DNA from: Rhodospirillaceae bacterium
Lineage (GTDB): Bacteria > Pseudomonadota > Alphaproteobacteria > MPNO01 > UBA2964
DNA: 37,251 bases
Reading direction: 5' to 3'
Assembly (NCBI GenBank): GCA_002720855.1
Contig: PBIN01000008.1
Span: 1 to 37,251, forward strand
Program-made: the position numbers and the translations under genes
The notes under the pieces: model-generated
Database searches by the model: none
Told to the model about the DNA's origin: nothing
The model's input: only the letters and a program-made list of their open reading frames with translations
Shown here: positions 7,305-16,151 of the stretch, in pieces
Numbering within the stretch: position 1 is the stretch's first letter
Layout of the letters: every line of letters begins with the position of its first letter

Positions 7305-8294
7305 CTACAGATTTACGCGTTTCATGCCGCCGGGCGGATAGCGGTCACCTGATGCTGCGTCCTTCGGAAAAATTCTATCTAATCTAGCCAGATCGTCTTC
7401 GGTCAGGACGATTTCGATGGCGTCGAGATTTTCATCCAAATGCTTTCGACTCTTGCATCCAGGGATTGGAAATACATTGTCATTATGCGCCAAAAGCCAC
7501 GCGAGGCAGATTTGCGCGGCCGTGGACTGCTTTTCCGCAGCAAATGACTCCAACTGCGTAACTTTTTCGCGATTGGTTTCAAAATTTTCCTCACTAAATC
7601 TTGGAAACTTCCCGCGAATATCGTCCTCTGACTGCGCACCGGCCCTATCCACCACACCGGCGAGAAAACCGTATCCGAGTGGTGCGTAAGCCATCAACGC
7701 CATTTCCAATTCTTCGCACGCCTGCCGATGTCCCTGCTCGACATCTCTGGTCCACAGGGAATATTCAAATTGTAACGAAACCAGCGAATGAACCGCTGAG
7801 GCACGTCGCACAGTCTCGGGTGCTGCTTCGGAAAGTCCTATAAACCGGACCTTCCCTTCCTCCACGAGACGGGCAACCGCTCCCACGGATTCCTCAATCG
7901 GGACCGTCGGATCAACGCGCGATTGGCACATTGCGTCAAGATAATCGACACCTAGATTTTTCAGGCTTTGTTCGCAAATACTGCGGAGCCTGTCAGGCGT
8001 GCCACTTCCCTCGGCAACGCTACGATCACCTTTGTTGCGAATTGTACCTGTTTTGGAGTGAATGAATATCTGATCGCGACGCCCTTTTATGGCTTCGCCA
8101 ATAAGTTGGTGATTGTGCCCGCCACCGTAGCGCGCTGAGGTGTCTAATAAATTTACGCCTCGTTCCATCGCCCGATGAATGGTCGCGATTGATTCAGCGT
8201 CGTCCGCCGCGCCGTATGCCCCCGACATACTGAAGCAGCCAAGCCCGATGCGCGATAGTTGAATACCAGTCCCGCCAAATTCGCGATACTGCAT
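7305..8294 (-). CDS. Aldo/keto reductase family protein with His-to-Ser change
   Basis: 329 residues from the ATG at 8294, which lies 6 bases after GGAG; the ATG at 8297 is too close to it, and a TTG at 8306 is less likely. AKR features: GIGLGCFSMS-like N-terminus, LLDTSARYGGG (catalytic Asp and Tyr), FIHSKTG (Lys), LMAYAPLGYGFLAG and PIPGCKSRKHLDENL (NADPH phosphate region). The catalytic tetrad His, normally in a Q-H-R-x-D context, is Ser here: CQSRVDPTVPIEES. The enzyme may act poorly as a carbonyl reductase, or use different chemistry as the dehydratase-like members of the superfamily do. It begins about 15 bases after the ornithine cyclodeaminase-like gene stops and is very probably co-transcribed with it. 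Confidence 0.85.
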   Translation of the reverse strand: MQYREFGGTGIQLSRIGLGCFSMSGAYGAADDAESIATIHRAMERGVNLLDTSARYGGGHNHQLIGEAIKGRRDQIFIHSKTGTIRNKGDRSVAEGSGTPDRLRSICEQSLKNLGVDYLDAMCQSRVDPTVPIEESVGAVARLVEEGKVRFIGLSEAAPETVRRASAVHSLVSLQFEYSLWTRDVEQGHRQACEELEMALMAYAPLGYGFLAGVVDRAGAQSEDDIRGKFPRFSEENFETNREKVTQLESFAAEKQSTAAQICLAWLLAHNDNVFPIPGCKSRKHLDENLDAIEIVLTEDDLARLDRIFPKDAASGDRYPPGGMKRVNL

Positions 8295-8309
8295 CATTGT
8301 CTCCAACAG

Positions 8310-9368
8310 CTAGGGATAGTCTTCCGCCGCAAGCCATTCACGTGGAACAACACGGTTGGTATCGTCATTCTTCATTTTGTTATAAATCACAGCGCCAGCC
8401 GCCGCGAACTGCATCCCCAAGCCAGTGTTATTTTTGTAATAGACGATATTCTCGTTCGATTGTTTAACGGTTTTCTCGCCCGTACATAGCCGTCCAAGCT
8501 CAACTACCCGATCTTGATCGACCGCGCCGCGCTCGATCATATCGAGCAGCTCAGTTTGCTGATTGGTGACGACGCTCTCCCAATCATTGATGACAATATC
8601 CGATGCCCTCTCAAAGGTCGTTTCGTCGACTTCGTGCCGCTTCAGCGTGACATCCGAATTGGCAACAGAAATGACCATTTGCCCCTCTTGCAGGAGATTT
8701 CCGTCAAATGTTGGCTTGGTAGAATTCGTCATTGAGCAAACAATATCTACACCGGCAAGGACTTCTTCAGAACTCTCCACCGGTATAATTTCTACCCCTT
8801 CCAATGGAACCTGGCCGGGAAACGCTTCTCTATTTTCCTGTGTCGGGCTGTAGACTTTTACGCGTTTGATTGAGGGACGTGCGGTACAGATCGCTTCGCA
8901 ATTTGCCCGCGCTTGCCGCCCTGTGCCAAACAATCCGAGTTCGGCAACGTCATCCCTTGCTATTTTATCGACTGCAACCCCCGTTGTTGCACCAACGCGA
9001 ACACCGCTCAAATGCGACTCATGCAAAAATGCCAGCGGTTCAGCGGTGTTGAGATCGTAAAGAGTAATAACGGTCCAATTATAGGAATCGGGACTGCTCG
9101 TCGTCTTACGGCCAGGGGCGCTGCTTTTCGCCAACATATTTGAGCCCGCCCGCACACATGCCATGCCGTAACTGGGGACAGCGCCAACATGAACATTGGC
9201 AAAATATTCGCGTCCAGGATCATCTGGAGCATCAACCCGATAACGCAATCTAGGGAGTGTTTTTGCTTTGCCTTCCGCGAAATCGCCAAAGCAAACATCC
9301 ATGGCTTCAATACATTCTGCCATCGTTAGATGCTTTCGCACATCATCATCGGAAATTATAATCGCCAT
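8310..9368 (-). CDS. Ornithine cyclodeaminase / mu-crystallin family protein
   Basis: 352 residues from the ATG at 9368, which has GGGAGAG at ideal spacing; the frame remains open to 9572, but that extension overlaps the divergent dioxygenase and lacks family similarity. The family is shown by IISDDDVRKHLTMAECIEAM at the N-terminus, PLAFLHESHLSGVRVGATTG, the Rossmann motif LGLFGTGRQARANCEAI (GxGxQA), and ADIV-like AGVDIVCSMTNSTKPTF. Members deaminate ornithine or act as NAD(P)-dependent imine, alanine or lysine-type reductases or cyclodeaminases. The neighbours (AKR after it, TauD-like gene divergent from it) suggest a small catabolic cluster for an amino or keto acid. Exact substrate not determinable. 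Confidence 0.88.
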   Translation of the reverse strand: MAIIISDDDVRKHLTMAECIEAMDVCFGDFAEGKAKTLPRLRYRVDAPDDPGREYFANVHVGAVPSYGMACVRAGSNMLAKSSAPGRKTTSSPDSYNWTVITLYDLNTAEPLAFLHESHLSGVRVGATTGVAVDKIARDDVAELGLFGTGRQARANCEAICTARPSIKRVKVYSPTQENREAFPGQVPLEGVEIIPVESSEEVLAGVDIVCSMTNSTKPTFDGNLLQEGQMVISVANSDVTLKRHEVDETTFERASDIVINDWESVVTNQQTELLDMIERGAVDQDRVVELGRLCTGEKTVKQSNENIVYYKNNTGLGMQFAAAGAVIYNKMKNDDTNRVVPREWLAAEDYP

Positions 9369-9450
9369 GGATCTCTCCCTGTCTAACCTTATTGGTTGGG
9401 CTCGTTTAGATTTCAAAATAAATGATAAACCCAACAGGGCATTAGGCACC
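9369..9450. promoter_or_regulatory. Divergent promoter region between OCD-like and TauD-like genes
   Basis: 82 bases separate the two start codons, which point away from each other, so promoters for both must lie here or overlap the coding ends. The words CCAACAGGG (9431-9439) and CCCTGT near 9376-9381 on the plus strand are partial inverted copies, which could be an operator. No regulator gene is adjacent. Confidence 0.45.
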
Positions 9451-10269
9451 ATGGCAATAACTATAGAAAAACTCTCCGATGCAGCGGGCGCCGCTATTTC
9501 GGGCCTTGATCTGACCAATCCGCTTTCCAGCGAAGACACTGACGCGCTTACAAAGGCCTGGCACGACCACATGGTTCTGTTACTGCGCGGTCAGGAGCTA
9601 ACGGAAGACGAACAAGAGCGTTTCTGTCGTGTATTCGGAGAAATTGCGGGGTTAAAATCCACCAAGTCAGATTCGAAATTTCTGTTTGTCACCAATAAAG
9701 AAGATCCAAAATTAGCCACTGCAGTGCAGCTCGGCGAAATGATGTTTCATTATGATCAAGCGTATTCTGAACACCCCTGCAAAGCATCTACCCTCTATTC
9801 AATTGAAGTTCCGGATGTCGGTGGTAATACCTGCTTCGCAAATTGTTGTGCCGTATATGATCAGTTGAATGATGATTGGAAGGAACGACTCGAAAACAAA
9901 ACCGCCCTCAACTATTTCAACTACGACACCAATCCGAGCCTGCGGCCTGACGAAGTTGATCCCAACGCGCCGCAGTTCTCTCACCCTGTTATCCGGACTC
10001 ATCCGGTGACAGGCCGCAAGTCAATCTACGTAAATCGTTTGATGTCGATCCGGATTAATGAAGTCGACAGAGAGGAGAGTGACGAGATCTTAGATTATCT
10101 TTTCGATCTCATCGAAAGCCCTCAAAATGTCTATGAACATGTCTGGCAGGCTCACGACCTGGTTCTATGGGACAACCGCTGCACAGCGCATGCGCGAAAA
10201 CATTACGATCCAGAAAAGCGTCGCCTCTTGAGACGCATGACAATTCTCGATGAGAACCCAGTCGCTTAG
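9451..10269 (+). CDS. TauD/TfdA-family Fe(II)/2-oxoglutarate dioxygenase
   Basis: 272 residues from the ATG at 9451 (MAITIEKLSDAAG); this begins the typical AEISGLDLT-like strand (AAISGLDLTNPL), and the longer frame from 9268 overlaps the OCD-like gene. The 2-His-1-Asp iron site is visible as MMFHYDQAYSEHP (HxD) and the distal His in LVLWDNRCTAHAR, followed by the 2OG-binding Arg region RRLLRRMT. TauD-family enzymes hydroxylate sulfonates, phenoxyacids, betaines or similar, releasing CO2 and succinate. With a CDO-like cupin and an OCD-like protein nearby, an organosulfur or amino acid substrate is conceivable, but nothing in the sequence fixes it. It stands divergent from the OCD/AKR pair. 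Confidence 0.9.
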   Translation: MAITIEKLSDAAGAAISGLDLTNPLSSEDTDALTKAWHDHMVLLLRGQELTEDEQERFCRVFGEIAGLKSTKSDSKFLFVTNKEDPKLATAVQLGEMMFHYDQAYSEHPCKASTLYSIEVPDVGGNTCFANCCAVYDQLNDDWKERLENKTALNYFNYDTNPSLRPDEVDPNAPQFSHPVIRTHPVTGRKSIYVNRLMSIRINEVDREESDEILDYLFDLIESPQNVYEHVWQAHDLVLWDNRCTAHARKHYDPEKRRLLRRMTILDENPVA

Positions 10270-10383
10270 TTTTTCGCATTCCCGCTTTCTCACATTTTTG
10301 TGCGAGGGCTGAATAAGGGGCACGGTTTCACTATATCTACTCTATCCACTCTATGGCCGTATCGGGAATTTGTTGGTGGTAAG

Positions 10384-10779
10384 ATGAAACAAACAGCGAA
10401 AACTATCGTTGCCATTGCAGCCATGAGCGCCCTCGCCGCCGGTTGCACGGGAGCTAACCTGAAAACGGATTACACCTTGGCGCAAGAACGCGTTAATTCT
10501 TACCTCGCGGCAAACCCAAACCTTTCAGCACCCGTCGCCCAAGCGATTGGACGCATGGAACTGCGCAAGGGTATGACAAAAGAACAAATTATCGCGGCTT
10601 GGGGTAAACCTGTTTACATTCAGCGATACAACGCGCATTCGGAGCAGTGGTTTTTCGGCTGTGTCTGGCCTCATAGTTGCGATACGCCAGACGAAGACAC
10701 CAATTTCCCGCTATTGGAAGAAATTTATAACTCCCGGGCAATTTTCGATCATGGGAAGCTGACAGACTGGACCAGCTGA
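10384..10779 (+). CDS. BamE/SmpA-like small lipoprotein
   Basis: 131 residues from the ATG at 10384 (preceded by GGTGGTAAG); the longer frame from 10300 would not place the signal peptide at the N-terminus. A lipoprotein signal MKQTAKTIVAIAAMSALAAG ends in the lipobox LAAGC, so the Cys becomes the lipidated N-terminus. The mature part has ELRKGMTKEQIIAAWGKPVY then EQWFFG, the pattern of the SmpA/OmlA (BamE) fold. The protein is likely anchored in the outer membrane. Two further Cys (CVWPHSC) may form a disulfide. It may be a BamE relative rather than the true Bam subunit, because the context does not include other envelope genes. Confidence 0.72.
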   Translation: MKQTAKTIVAIAAMSALAAGCTGANLKTDYTLAQERVNSYLAANPNLSAPVAQAIGRMELRKGMTKEQIIAAWGKPVYIQRYNAHSEQWFFGCVWPHSCDTPDEDTNFPLLEEIYNSRAIFDHGKLTDWTS

Positions 10780-10786
10780 ACCCGTA

Positions 10787-11197
10787 CTAACCGCGCTCCG
10801 TCAATTCGACCTCATATCCATCCGGATCCCTGATAAAGGCGATTAAATTCGGGTTATCTGGTCGAGGACTGTGCGGTTCAAGCACAAATTCCACACCAGC
10901 CTTTTTCAGCTCCGCACTCATTTCCTCCACACTCGGCACCAATAAAGCGACATGGCCGTAGGTATTGCCATGCACATATTCATCAGGCGGGACCATCATT
11001 TCGACTAACTCCAACGCGTGATTGCTGTACTCATTTCCATATCCAACATAGGCAACACGTTCACCACGTGCCTCATTCTCACGGGTTCGCATCAGGTCCA
11101 TACCCAGTAGCTGGGTATAAAATTCGATCGATCGTCGCAAATCAGATACCCGGATCATCGTATGTCTTATTCTCATGCCGCCGTTTCCGTCAGCCAT
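10787..11197 (-). CDS. gloA: Lactoylglutathione lyase (glyoxalase I)
   Basis: 136 residues, the usual length of bacterial GloA. The start MADGNGGMRIRHTM has GAGGGG upstream; Met8 is an alternative. The vicinal-oxygen-chelate fold is complete. Metal ligands are visible as the His in RIRHTMIRV, the Glu in NHALELVE, the His in TYGHVALLV and the Glu in DGYEVELTE. FYTQLLGMDLMRTRENE matches the family closely. It converts the hemithioacetal of methylglyoxal and glutathione to S-lactoylglutathione in the cytoplasm. It ends 7 bases from the convergent lipoprotein gene and stands alone. Confidence 0.93.
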   Translation of the reverse strand: MADGNGGMRIRHTMIRVSDLRRSIEFYTQLLGMDLMRTRENEARGERVAYVGYGNEYSNHALELVEMMVPPDEYVHGNTYGHVALLVPSVEEMSAELKKAGVEFVLEPHSPRPDNPNLIAFIRDPDGYEVELTERG

Positions 11198-11337
11198 GGC
11201 GTCACCCCTCGAACTCTGATTATAATCTTTTGCTGAGGCTACGCTCTTGCTCCACCCTATGACAAGTTGCTCTAAAGCCTTGTAAAATGGCGATTGGATA
11301 CCAACGTCTATGACGTAGATTTGGAGTTGAGTCAGTA

Positions 11338-12015
11338 ATGGAACTTTCAGCAGCGATTACGTTGGCACTTGGGGCGGCCTGGGCAAGTGGTTTAAATTTA
11401 TATGCTGCGGTTGCGACGCTTGGTTTGTTAGGCGTTACCGGCAATCTGGATTTACCGCCCGATCTTCAAATTCTGCAGCACCCCATCGTCATTGCTGCCG
11501 CCGGATTCATGTATTTTGTCGAATTTGTCGCGGACAAGGTCCCCGGTGTCGATAGCACCTGGGACACACTTCATACGTTTATTCGAATTCCTGCAGGCGC
11601 TGCGCTCGCTGCAGGCGCTGTCGGCGATGTCAGCACTCCTGTTCAATTGGCGGCCATCTTATTGGGCGGCGGCGTGACGGCAGGAACACATGCGTTGAAA
11701 GCAGGAAGCCGTATCCTGATCAACACATCTCCAGAACCGTTTTCGAACTGGGGTGCTTCCGTCGTGGAAGACGGCCTTGTCATAGGCGGAGTAACATTAA
11801 TCGCCCTGAACCCCACGATCTTCCTGATCTTGCTCGGCATTTTTGTGGCAATTGCAATTTGGCTTTTGCCAAAAATAGTGCGGGGTATCAAAAGACTTTG
11901 GGACAAGCTCTATAATCTTGTCCGCAGAGATCAAAAGGTTCCCAAAATCACATTACGGCCAGGAAACTCCGACAATCAGAAAGTCGATCCACCGCCGCCG
12001 ATTGCGCCTCGTTGA
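11338..12015 (+). CDS. DUF4126 family membrane protein
   Basis: 225 residues. The N-terminus LGAAWASGLNLYAAVATLGL, a FMYFVEFVADKVPGVDSTWD segment and the repeated small-residue helices (AGAALAAGAVG, LLGGGVTAGTHALKAGSR) are characteristic of DUF4126. Four or five hydrophobic segments are visible, the last (FLILLGIFVAIAIWLLP) followed by a basic cytoplasmic tail rich in Lys, Arg and Pro. It is probably in the inner membrane; the function of the family is not established. It is transcribed alone, and its promoter must lie in the 140 bases after the divergent gloA start. Confidence 0.85.
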   Translation: MELSAAITLALGAAWASGLNLYAAVATLGLLGVTGNLDLPPDLQILQHPIVIAAAGFMYFVEFVADKVPGVDSTWDTLHTFIRIPAGAALAAGAVGDVSTPVQLAAILLGGGVTAGTHALKAGSRILINTSPEPFSNWGASVVEDGLVIGGVTLIALNPTIFLILLGIFVAIAIWLLPKIVRGIKRLWDKLYNLVRRDQKVPKITLRPGNSDNQKVDPPPPIAPR

Positions 12016-12130
12016 CAAAATTTGTCCGAATTCCTTCGGACGCGTCAAACGAGCGCAGCATAAATGATGTCGAAATGTCTGCATCGGCGCACAATATTTG
12101 GAAAGCGATTTAAGTGGACAATAATTAAAT

Positions 12131-13642
12131 TCAGCTTTCAGCCCAAAGCTCAGCCAGCCGCGCTTTCGTAATCTTCATGTCAGAGCTGTATTGTTCGTTG
12201 TTCGGATAATTCTTTGAAACGGCGGTTACGATGGGCATACTCTTTTCATACGCCGCCACTGCTTCATCGATATTGCCGAGGGCTTATTGAATTTCGCCGA
12301 TTTTTTCGTGACAAATTGAAAGGTCGCGCTGATATACGACTTCATCAGGATAGGAATTTGTCAGGCGCTCGATCACCATCAGCGAAGACTCAAAGCTTTC
12401 GAGAGCGCCCACAAGATTGTCCTGTTCTGCTAAACCATCGCCGATCTCGTCATAGGCGATCGAGAGGTCTCTTTGCAATTCAGGGTTCTCGGGGTCTGAT
12501 CGCAATGCGAATTGAATCGATTCAATCGTTTTTTCGTCTGGTTGAACCGGTTCTTGCGGTCCGGGCAAACTCGGCGCGTCCGATTTGGCAATAATAACCT
12601 GCTCCATGCCTTCTAACGCCAAAGTCTGCGTTTGCGCATCGCCTGTGCTGGTGAACGCCTTTTGTGCGGCATCGAATGCACCGAGCAGATTTCCGGTCTC
12701 TTTGTATAAACGGGACAAACCAAGCTGTGCGGCGGCGGATTTCGGATCCAGCTCCGCCGCTTTTTCATACCACGGCAGGGCTTCTTCAACGGAACGGTGC
12801 GCTGCCATTGCACCTTTTTGCAGAGCGGTCTCCGCCGCTTTCGCTTTTAACTGGCCCAATTGCCCTTCCGCCTGCTGTGCGTCCCGTAATTCCTGCTCAA
12901 ACGCCGCCGTTAGTGCCTCTTCGCTCATATTCGTCGGAGGTGGGGTGGGAATCGGTAAAGGCGCCGCAGGTGGTATTGGATGCTGTCCTGTCAACACTTC
13001 AGGCATTTCTGACGCTGCAGCTGGCGGTACTTCTGGTGGCACTGAGACATCTACTGGATCAACCTCTGTGGTCGTCACCTCGGCACCATCGTTTGCCGCA
13101 ATAACATTTTCTACAGCAGGTATGGCGTCCGGTGCATCTTCTTCACCATTCAATTCGTCAAGAATGGTATCCGGTGTATCTGTCGTAAATCCGGATATGT
13201 CTGCGCTGACTTCCTGCGTCACGACGGGTTCGTCCTGTTTTTTGCGCTTTAAAACGCCTAAGAGTTTCACAGGAAGACTAAAGAACCACTTACAGCCGCC
13301 ACCAATGCTTCGGAATGCTTTACCAAAAAACCCGCCCACCGATTTAAAGGGATTTATCCGTCTCTTTTGATCTTTCAGGAGCTGTTTAGCGCGTTCTGCT
13401 TTGGACCTTTCGTCTATTATTCCTTCAGCCGCGTCTGCAGTAACAGGTTTTCGTTTGAATGGTGCCGTTACCATCCACTGCAAAAGTTTGAAAATTTTCC
13501 AGATAAAAAGACCAATATACAACAAAAGGACCACCAAGAAGGCGTCCATGACAACGAACTCTAAAAAGTCCGGAAGCGGCCTCGTCAGCGACTGCCCAAG
13601 CGTTTGCAGTATGTCGCGTACTGAAAAAATCGATTCAAACAT
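12131..13642 (-). pseudogene. Membrane-anchored TPR protein interrupted by an in-frame TAA
   Basis: The frame from 13642 gives 452 residues, then a TAA at 12284-12286. The same frame continues for another 50 codons to a TGA at 12131-12133, encoding ALGNIDEAVAAYEKSMPIV and ending ARLAELWAES, a clear TPR continuation. The ancestral protein was therefore about 503 residues. Layout: one transmembrane helix (VVMDAFLVVLLLYIGLFIW, about 28-46), a basic stretch, an acidic/Pro-rich linker (about 150-240), then TPR helices (NLVGALESFESSLMVIERL, then PDEVVYQRDLSICHEKIG). By comparison with the preceding repeat, the stop sits where a helix residue is expected, so one base change from GAA or CAA would explain it. 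The gene may be a recent pseudogene, a shortened but working protein, or a sequencing error. No good Shine-Dalgarno at 13642. Confidence 0.75.
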
Positions 13643-13854
13643 GAGATTTAATTTCTACGACAAGAAAACTTCAGTCCAATGATACGACATATGCCTTTGG
13701 CAGTTGCCCCGATATCCTATCAATCCCTCCGTTCAGGGTCTAATTCGACCAGAACTTTCCCACAACAAAAAAATATGGTTCATCCATTAGAACACGCGCG
13801 ATCATTGTGATAGGAAATACGTCGAATTATTGATCTTTGATGCGTGAGGAGGCG
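13643..13854. promoter_or_regulatory. Divergent intergenic region before the catabolic block
   Basis: 212 bases lie between the divergent TPR membrane gene and the alpha/beta hydrolase. No gene is seen. This is the likely promoter region for the hydrolase-monooxygenase pair. A GAGG-GAGG stretch (13846-13852) just before the ATG at 13855 serves as the ribosome binding site. No clear operator palindrome was found. Confidence 0.4.
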
Positions 13855-14628
13855 ATGGGCGCAAATACTGAAACAATAAATCTCCCGGTTGGAGAATGTA
13901 CTGTTACCCGCAAAGGGTCGGGACCGCAGCTGTTGTTATTGCATGGCGGAGGTGGATCAATTGCGGAGCATCCGGTCATTGATCGCTTGGCTGAGAAATT
14001 TGAAGTGATCGCTCCCACTCATCCCGGGTTTAATGGAACGAAAGTACCTGATCATTTTGATGGCATGCCCGAGCTTGTCCATTTTTACCTGGATGTTCTC
14101 GACGCGCTGGAGATTGAAGACGCAGTCTTGTTGGGAATTTCAATGGGTGGTTGGCTCGCCGCAGAATTGGCCTCAATAAACTGCGCGCGTTTCTCCAAAA
14201 TTATTCTCGTTGACGCGGTCGGCGTTAAAGTTGGTGGTCCGACTGACCGTGACATTGCTGACGTCTTCGGTGTCCCACCGGATGAGGCGACCAAATTGAT
14301 GTATCACGACCCTGCCAATGCACGGGACATGAGCGGTCTCACCGATGAAGAATTAACCGAACTTGCCGGTAACCGGATTGCGCTTGGGCTCTATACCTGG
14401 GAACCCTATATGCATAACCCAAAATTGCCTCAGCGGTTGCACCGTATTTCTGCACCGACGCTCCTATTATGGGGAGAAAGCGATGGGTTGGTTACGACGA
14501 ATTACGGCAAAGCTTACGCCGACCTGATCCCCGACGCGAGGTTTGTTGCCATTCCTGAGGCGGGTCACTCGCCCTATGCAGAACAAACAGATCGCTTTGT
14601 CGATGAAGTATTTGCCTTTTTAGACTAA
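13855..14628 (+). CDS. Alpha/beta hydrolase
   Basis: 257 residues from the ATG at 13855 (MGANTETINL), chosen because GAGGAGG lies just upstream; an ATG at 13840 is possible but has no such signal. The fold is complete: oxyanion loop LLLLHGGGGS, nucleophile elbow LGISMGGWLAAE (Ser), acid WGESDGLVT (Asp) and catalytic His in PEAGHSPYAEQ. An ester, thioester or C-C bond hydrolase is expected in the cytoplasm. It ends 11 bases before the luciferase-like monooxygenase gene, so the two are co-transcribed. Alpha/beta hydrolases paired with flavin monooxygenases of this type commonly work in sequence, the hydrolase cleaving the oxygenated product; the substrate is unknown. Confidence 0.9.
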   Translation: MGANTETINLPVGECTVTRKGSGPQLLLLHGGGGSIAEHPVIDRLAEKFEVIAPTHPGFNGTKVPDHFDGMPELVHFYLDVLDALEIEDAVLLGISMGGWLAAELASINCARFSKIILVDAVGVKVGGPTDRDIADVFGVPPDEATKLMYHDPANARDMSGLTDEELTELAGNRIALGLYTWEPYMHNPKLPQRLHRISAPTLLLWGESDGLVTTNYGKAYADLIPDARFVAIPEAGHSPYAEQTDRFVDEVFAFLD

Positions 14629-14639
14629 CGGAACAAAAA

Positions 14640-15872
14640 ATGAGAACTTACTGGTTTACCGAAGACGCCTATCCCGACCTGCCGCCGCAGGACGAGTACG
14701 AATCCATTCGCGTCAATCTGCCAAATGGCGAATTCGATCCTGAACGGGGCCATGAGCTCTACAACTGGTACCTTGACCTTTGGTGTATGGCCGAAAGTTA
14801 CGGCTTGGATATCATGAACAATGAGCATCACCAGACGGCGACCTGTATGGTGCCTGCTGCCCCATTGATGCTTGCGATTTTGGCCCGCGAAACAAAAACC
14901 GCGCGGCTTCTTATCCTTGGCAACCCGATTTCCAACCGTCGAAACCCGGTTCGCGTGGCCGAAGAAATGGCCTTGATAGACGTAATTTCGAAAGGTCGTC
15001 TGGAATGCGGATTTGTCCGTGGTGTGCCATACGAAGCCGCCCCGGCAAATCGGACGCCGTTGCGGGGCAGCCAACGATTGTGGGAAGCCCACGATATGAT
15101 CATGAAAGCATGGACCACACATGATGGCCCGTTTAACTTCGAGGGCCGCTGGTTTCATGGACGGCAGATCAACATATGGCCGCGCCCCTATCAGCAACCC
15201 GCTCCGCCAGTTTGGGTAACGATGGGTGGGCGACCGAGTACGACTCCAGTTGCAAAACATAAGCATGTGGGCGCTGTGTTCTTGGCTGGGTACCCCCGAA
15301 TCCGCGAAATTTTCGACGGATATCGAGAGGATTATCTCAAAATGCATGGAGAACACGCGCCGTTCGATCGGCTCGGTTATCTGGGGTTGGTATATGTCGG
15401 CGAAAACGAGAAAAAAGCACGCGAAGGTGCCGAGAAACTTCTTTGGTACATGACCGCCAATAAAGTACCCGGATATTGGTCCAACCCACCGGGCTATCAT
15501 CCTCCACAAATTTCCGCACAAATCATGCGCGGAGCTCGGGGTGGCTCTGGTGTTCCTCTGACAGCAACCGTCGATGACCAAATGGCTCGCGGCAATGTAT
15601 TTGCTGGCACACCCGATCAGGTTTACGAACAGATCAAAAATTTCTGGGAGTATTCTGGCGGCTTCGGCAACATGCTGATGATGGGCCAAGCGGGCTTCCT
15701 GACGCATGAAGAAACCGAGACTTCCATGAAACTCTATGCAGAAGAGGTCTTTCCGCGCCTCAAGGAACTGGAAGCCTCGACAACGCCGGCGGAGGCCTGG
15801 GAAAAATCCAAAGCGATGGAAAAACGCGAAAATGTGCCGCTTGACGGGTTCGCTCTGGAATTTGTCCGTTAG
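14640..15872 (+). CDS. Luciferase-like flavin-dependent monooxygenase
   Basis: 410 residues, bacterial luciferase-like (LLM) family with a TIM-barrel fold. Visible family segments are YGLDIMNNEHHQTATCMVPA, GNPISNRRNPVRVAEEMALI, SKGRLECGFVRGVPYEA and the C-terminal GTPDQVYEQIKNF with GGFGNMLMM. The enzyme should use FMNH2 supplied by a separate reductase, not seen in this window, to oxygenate a substrate with O2. The gene follows the alpha/beta hydrolase with an 11-base gap, and GAACAAAAA precedes the start. The downstream TRAP transporter and GMC oxidoreductase on the same strand suggest an import-oxidise-hydrolyse route. Confidence 0.92.
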   Translation: MRTYWFTEDAYPDLPPQDEYESIRVNLPNGEFDPERGHELYNWYLDLWCMAESYGLDIMNNEHHQTATCMVPAAPLMLAILARETKTARLLILGNPISNRRNPVRVAEEMALIDVISKGRLECGFVRGVPYEAAPANRTPLRGSQRLWEAHDMIMKAWTTHDGPFNFEGRWFHGRQINIWPRPYQQPAPPVWVTMGGRPSTTPVAKHKHVGAVFLAGYPRIREIFDGYREDYLKMHGEHAPFDRLGYLGLVYVGENEKKAREGAEKLLWYMTANKVPGYWSNPPGYHPPQISAQIMRGARGGSGVPLTATVDDQMARGNVFAGTPDQVYEQIKNFWEYSGGFGNMLMMGQAGFLTHEETETSMKLYAEEVFPRLKELEASTTPAEAWEKSKAMEKRENVPLDGFALEFVR

Positions 15873-16151
15873 AGTAAATCGAAATACTCGCATTGCTCGT
15901 AATCATTGGTTTTCGAGAGAAAGCCGGAGGTTTTGGCCTTCCTTATTGCGGTGATGTATTCGTCGGAGTCGCACTGGGGTGCTGTATGAAACAGAATCCT
16001 GTCACGTCCGCCATTGGAATTATGAGAGGGCCAATGGTGACTAACTCAGTGGCAAAGTCGATGCAGCGATGGCTTGACAATTAGGGTCTGTCTGAGCAGC
16101 ATGGCACCGCGAAAAAATTGTTAAAAAACGAAGTACAGGGAGTCGTTACAG

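Noticed and set aside
12585-13370. 261-codon open frame on the plus strand
   Set aside because: Antisense to the TPR membrane protein; Ser/Ala/Cys-rich composition typical of a shadow frame.
14625-15893. 422-codon open frame on the minus strand
   Set aside because: It lies fully antisense to the luciferase-like monooxygenase, whose protein family is clear; no family features in the antisense product.
15893-16084. 63-codon open frame between the monooxygenase and dctQ
   Set aside because: No ribosome binding site or recognisable domain, and composition unlike the neighbouring genes.
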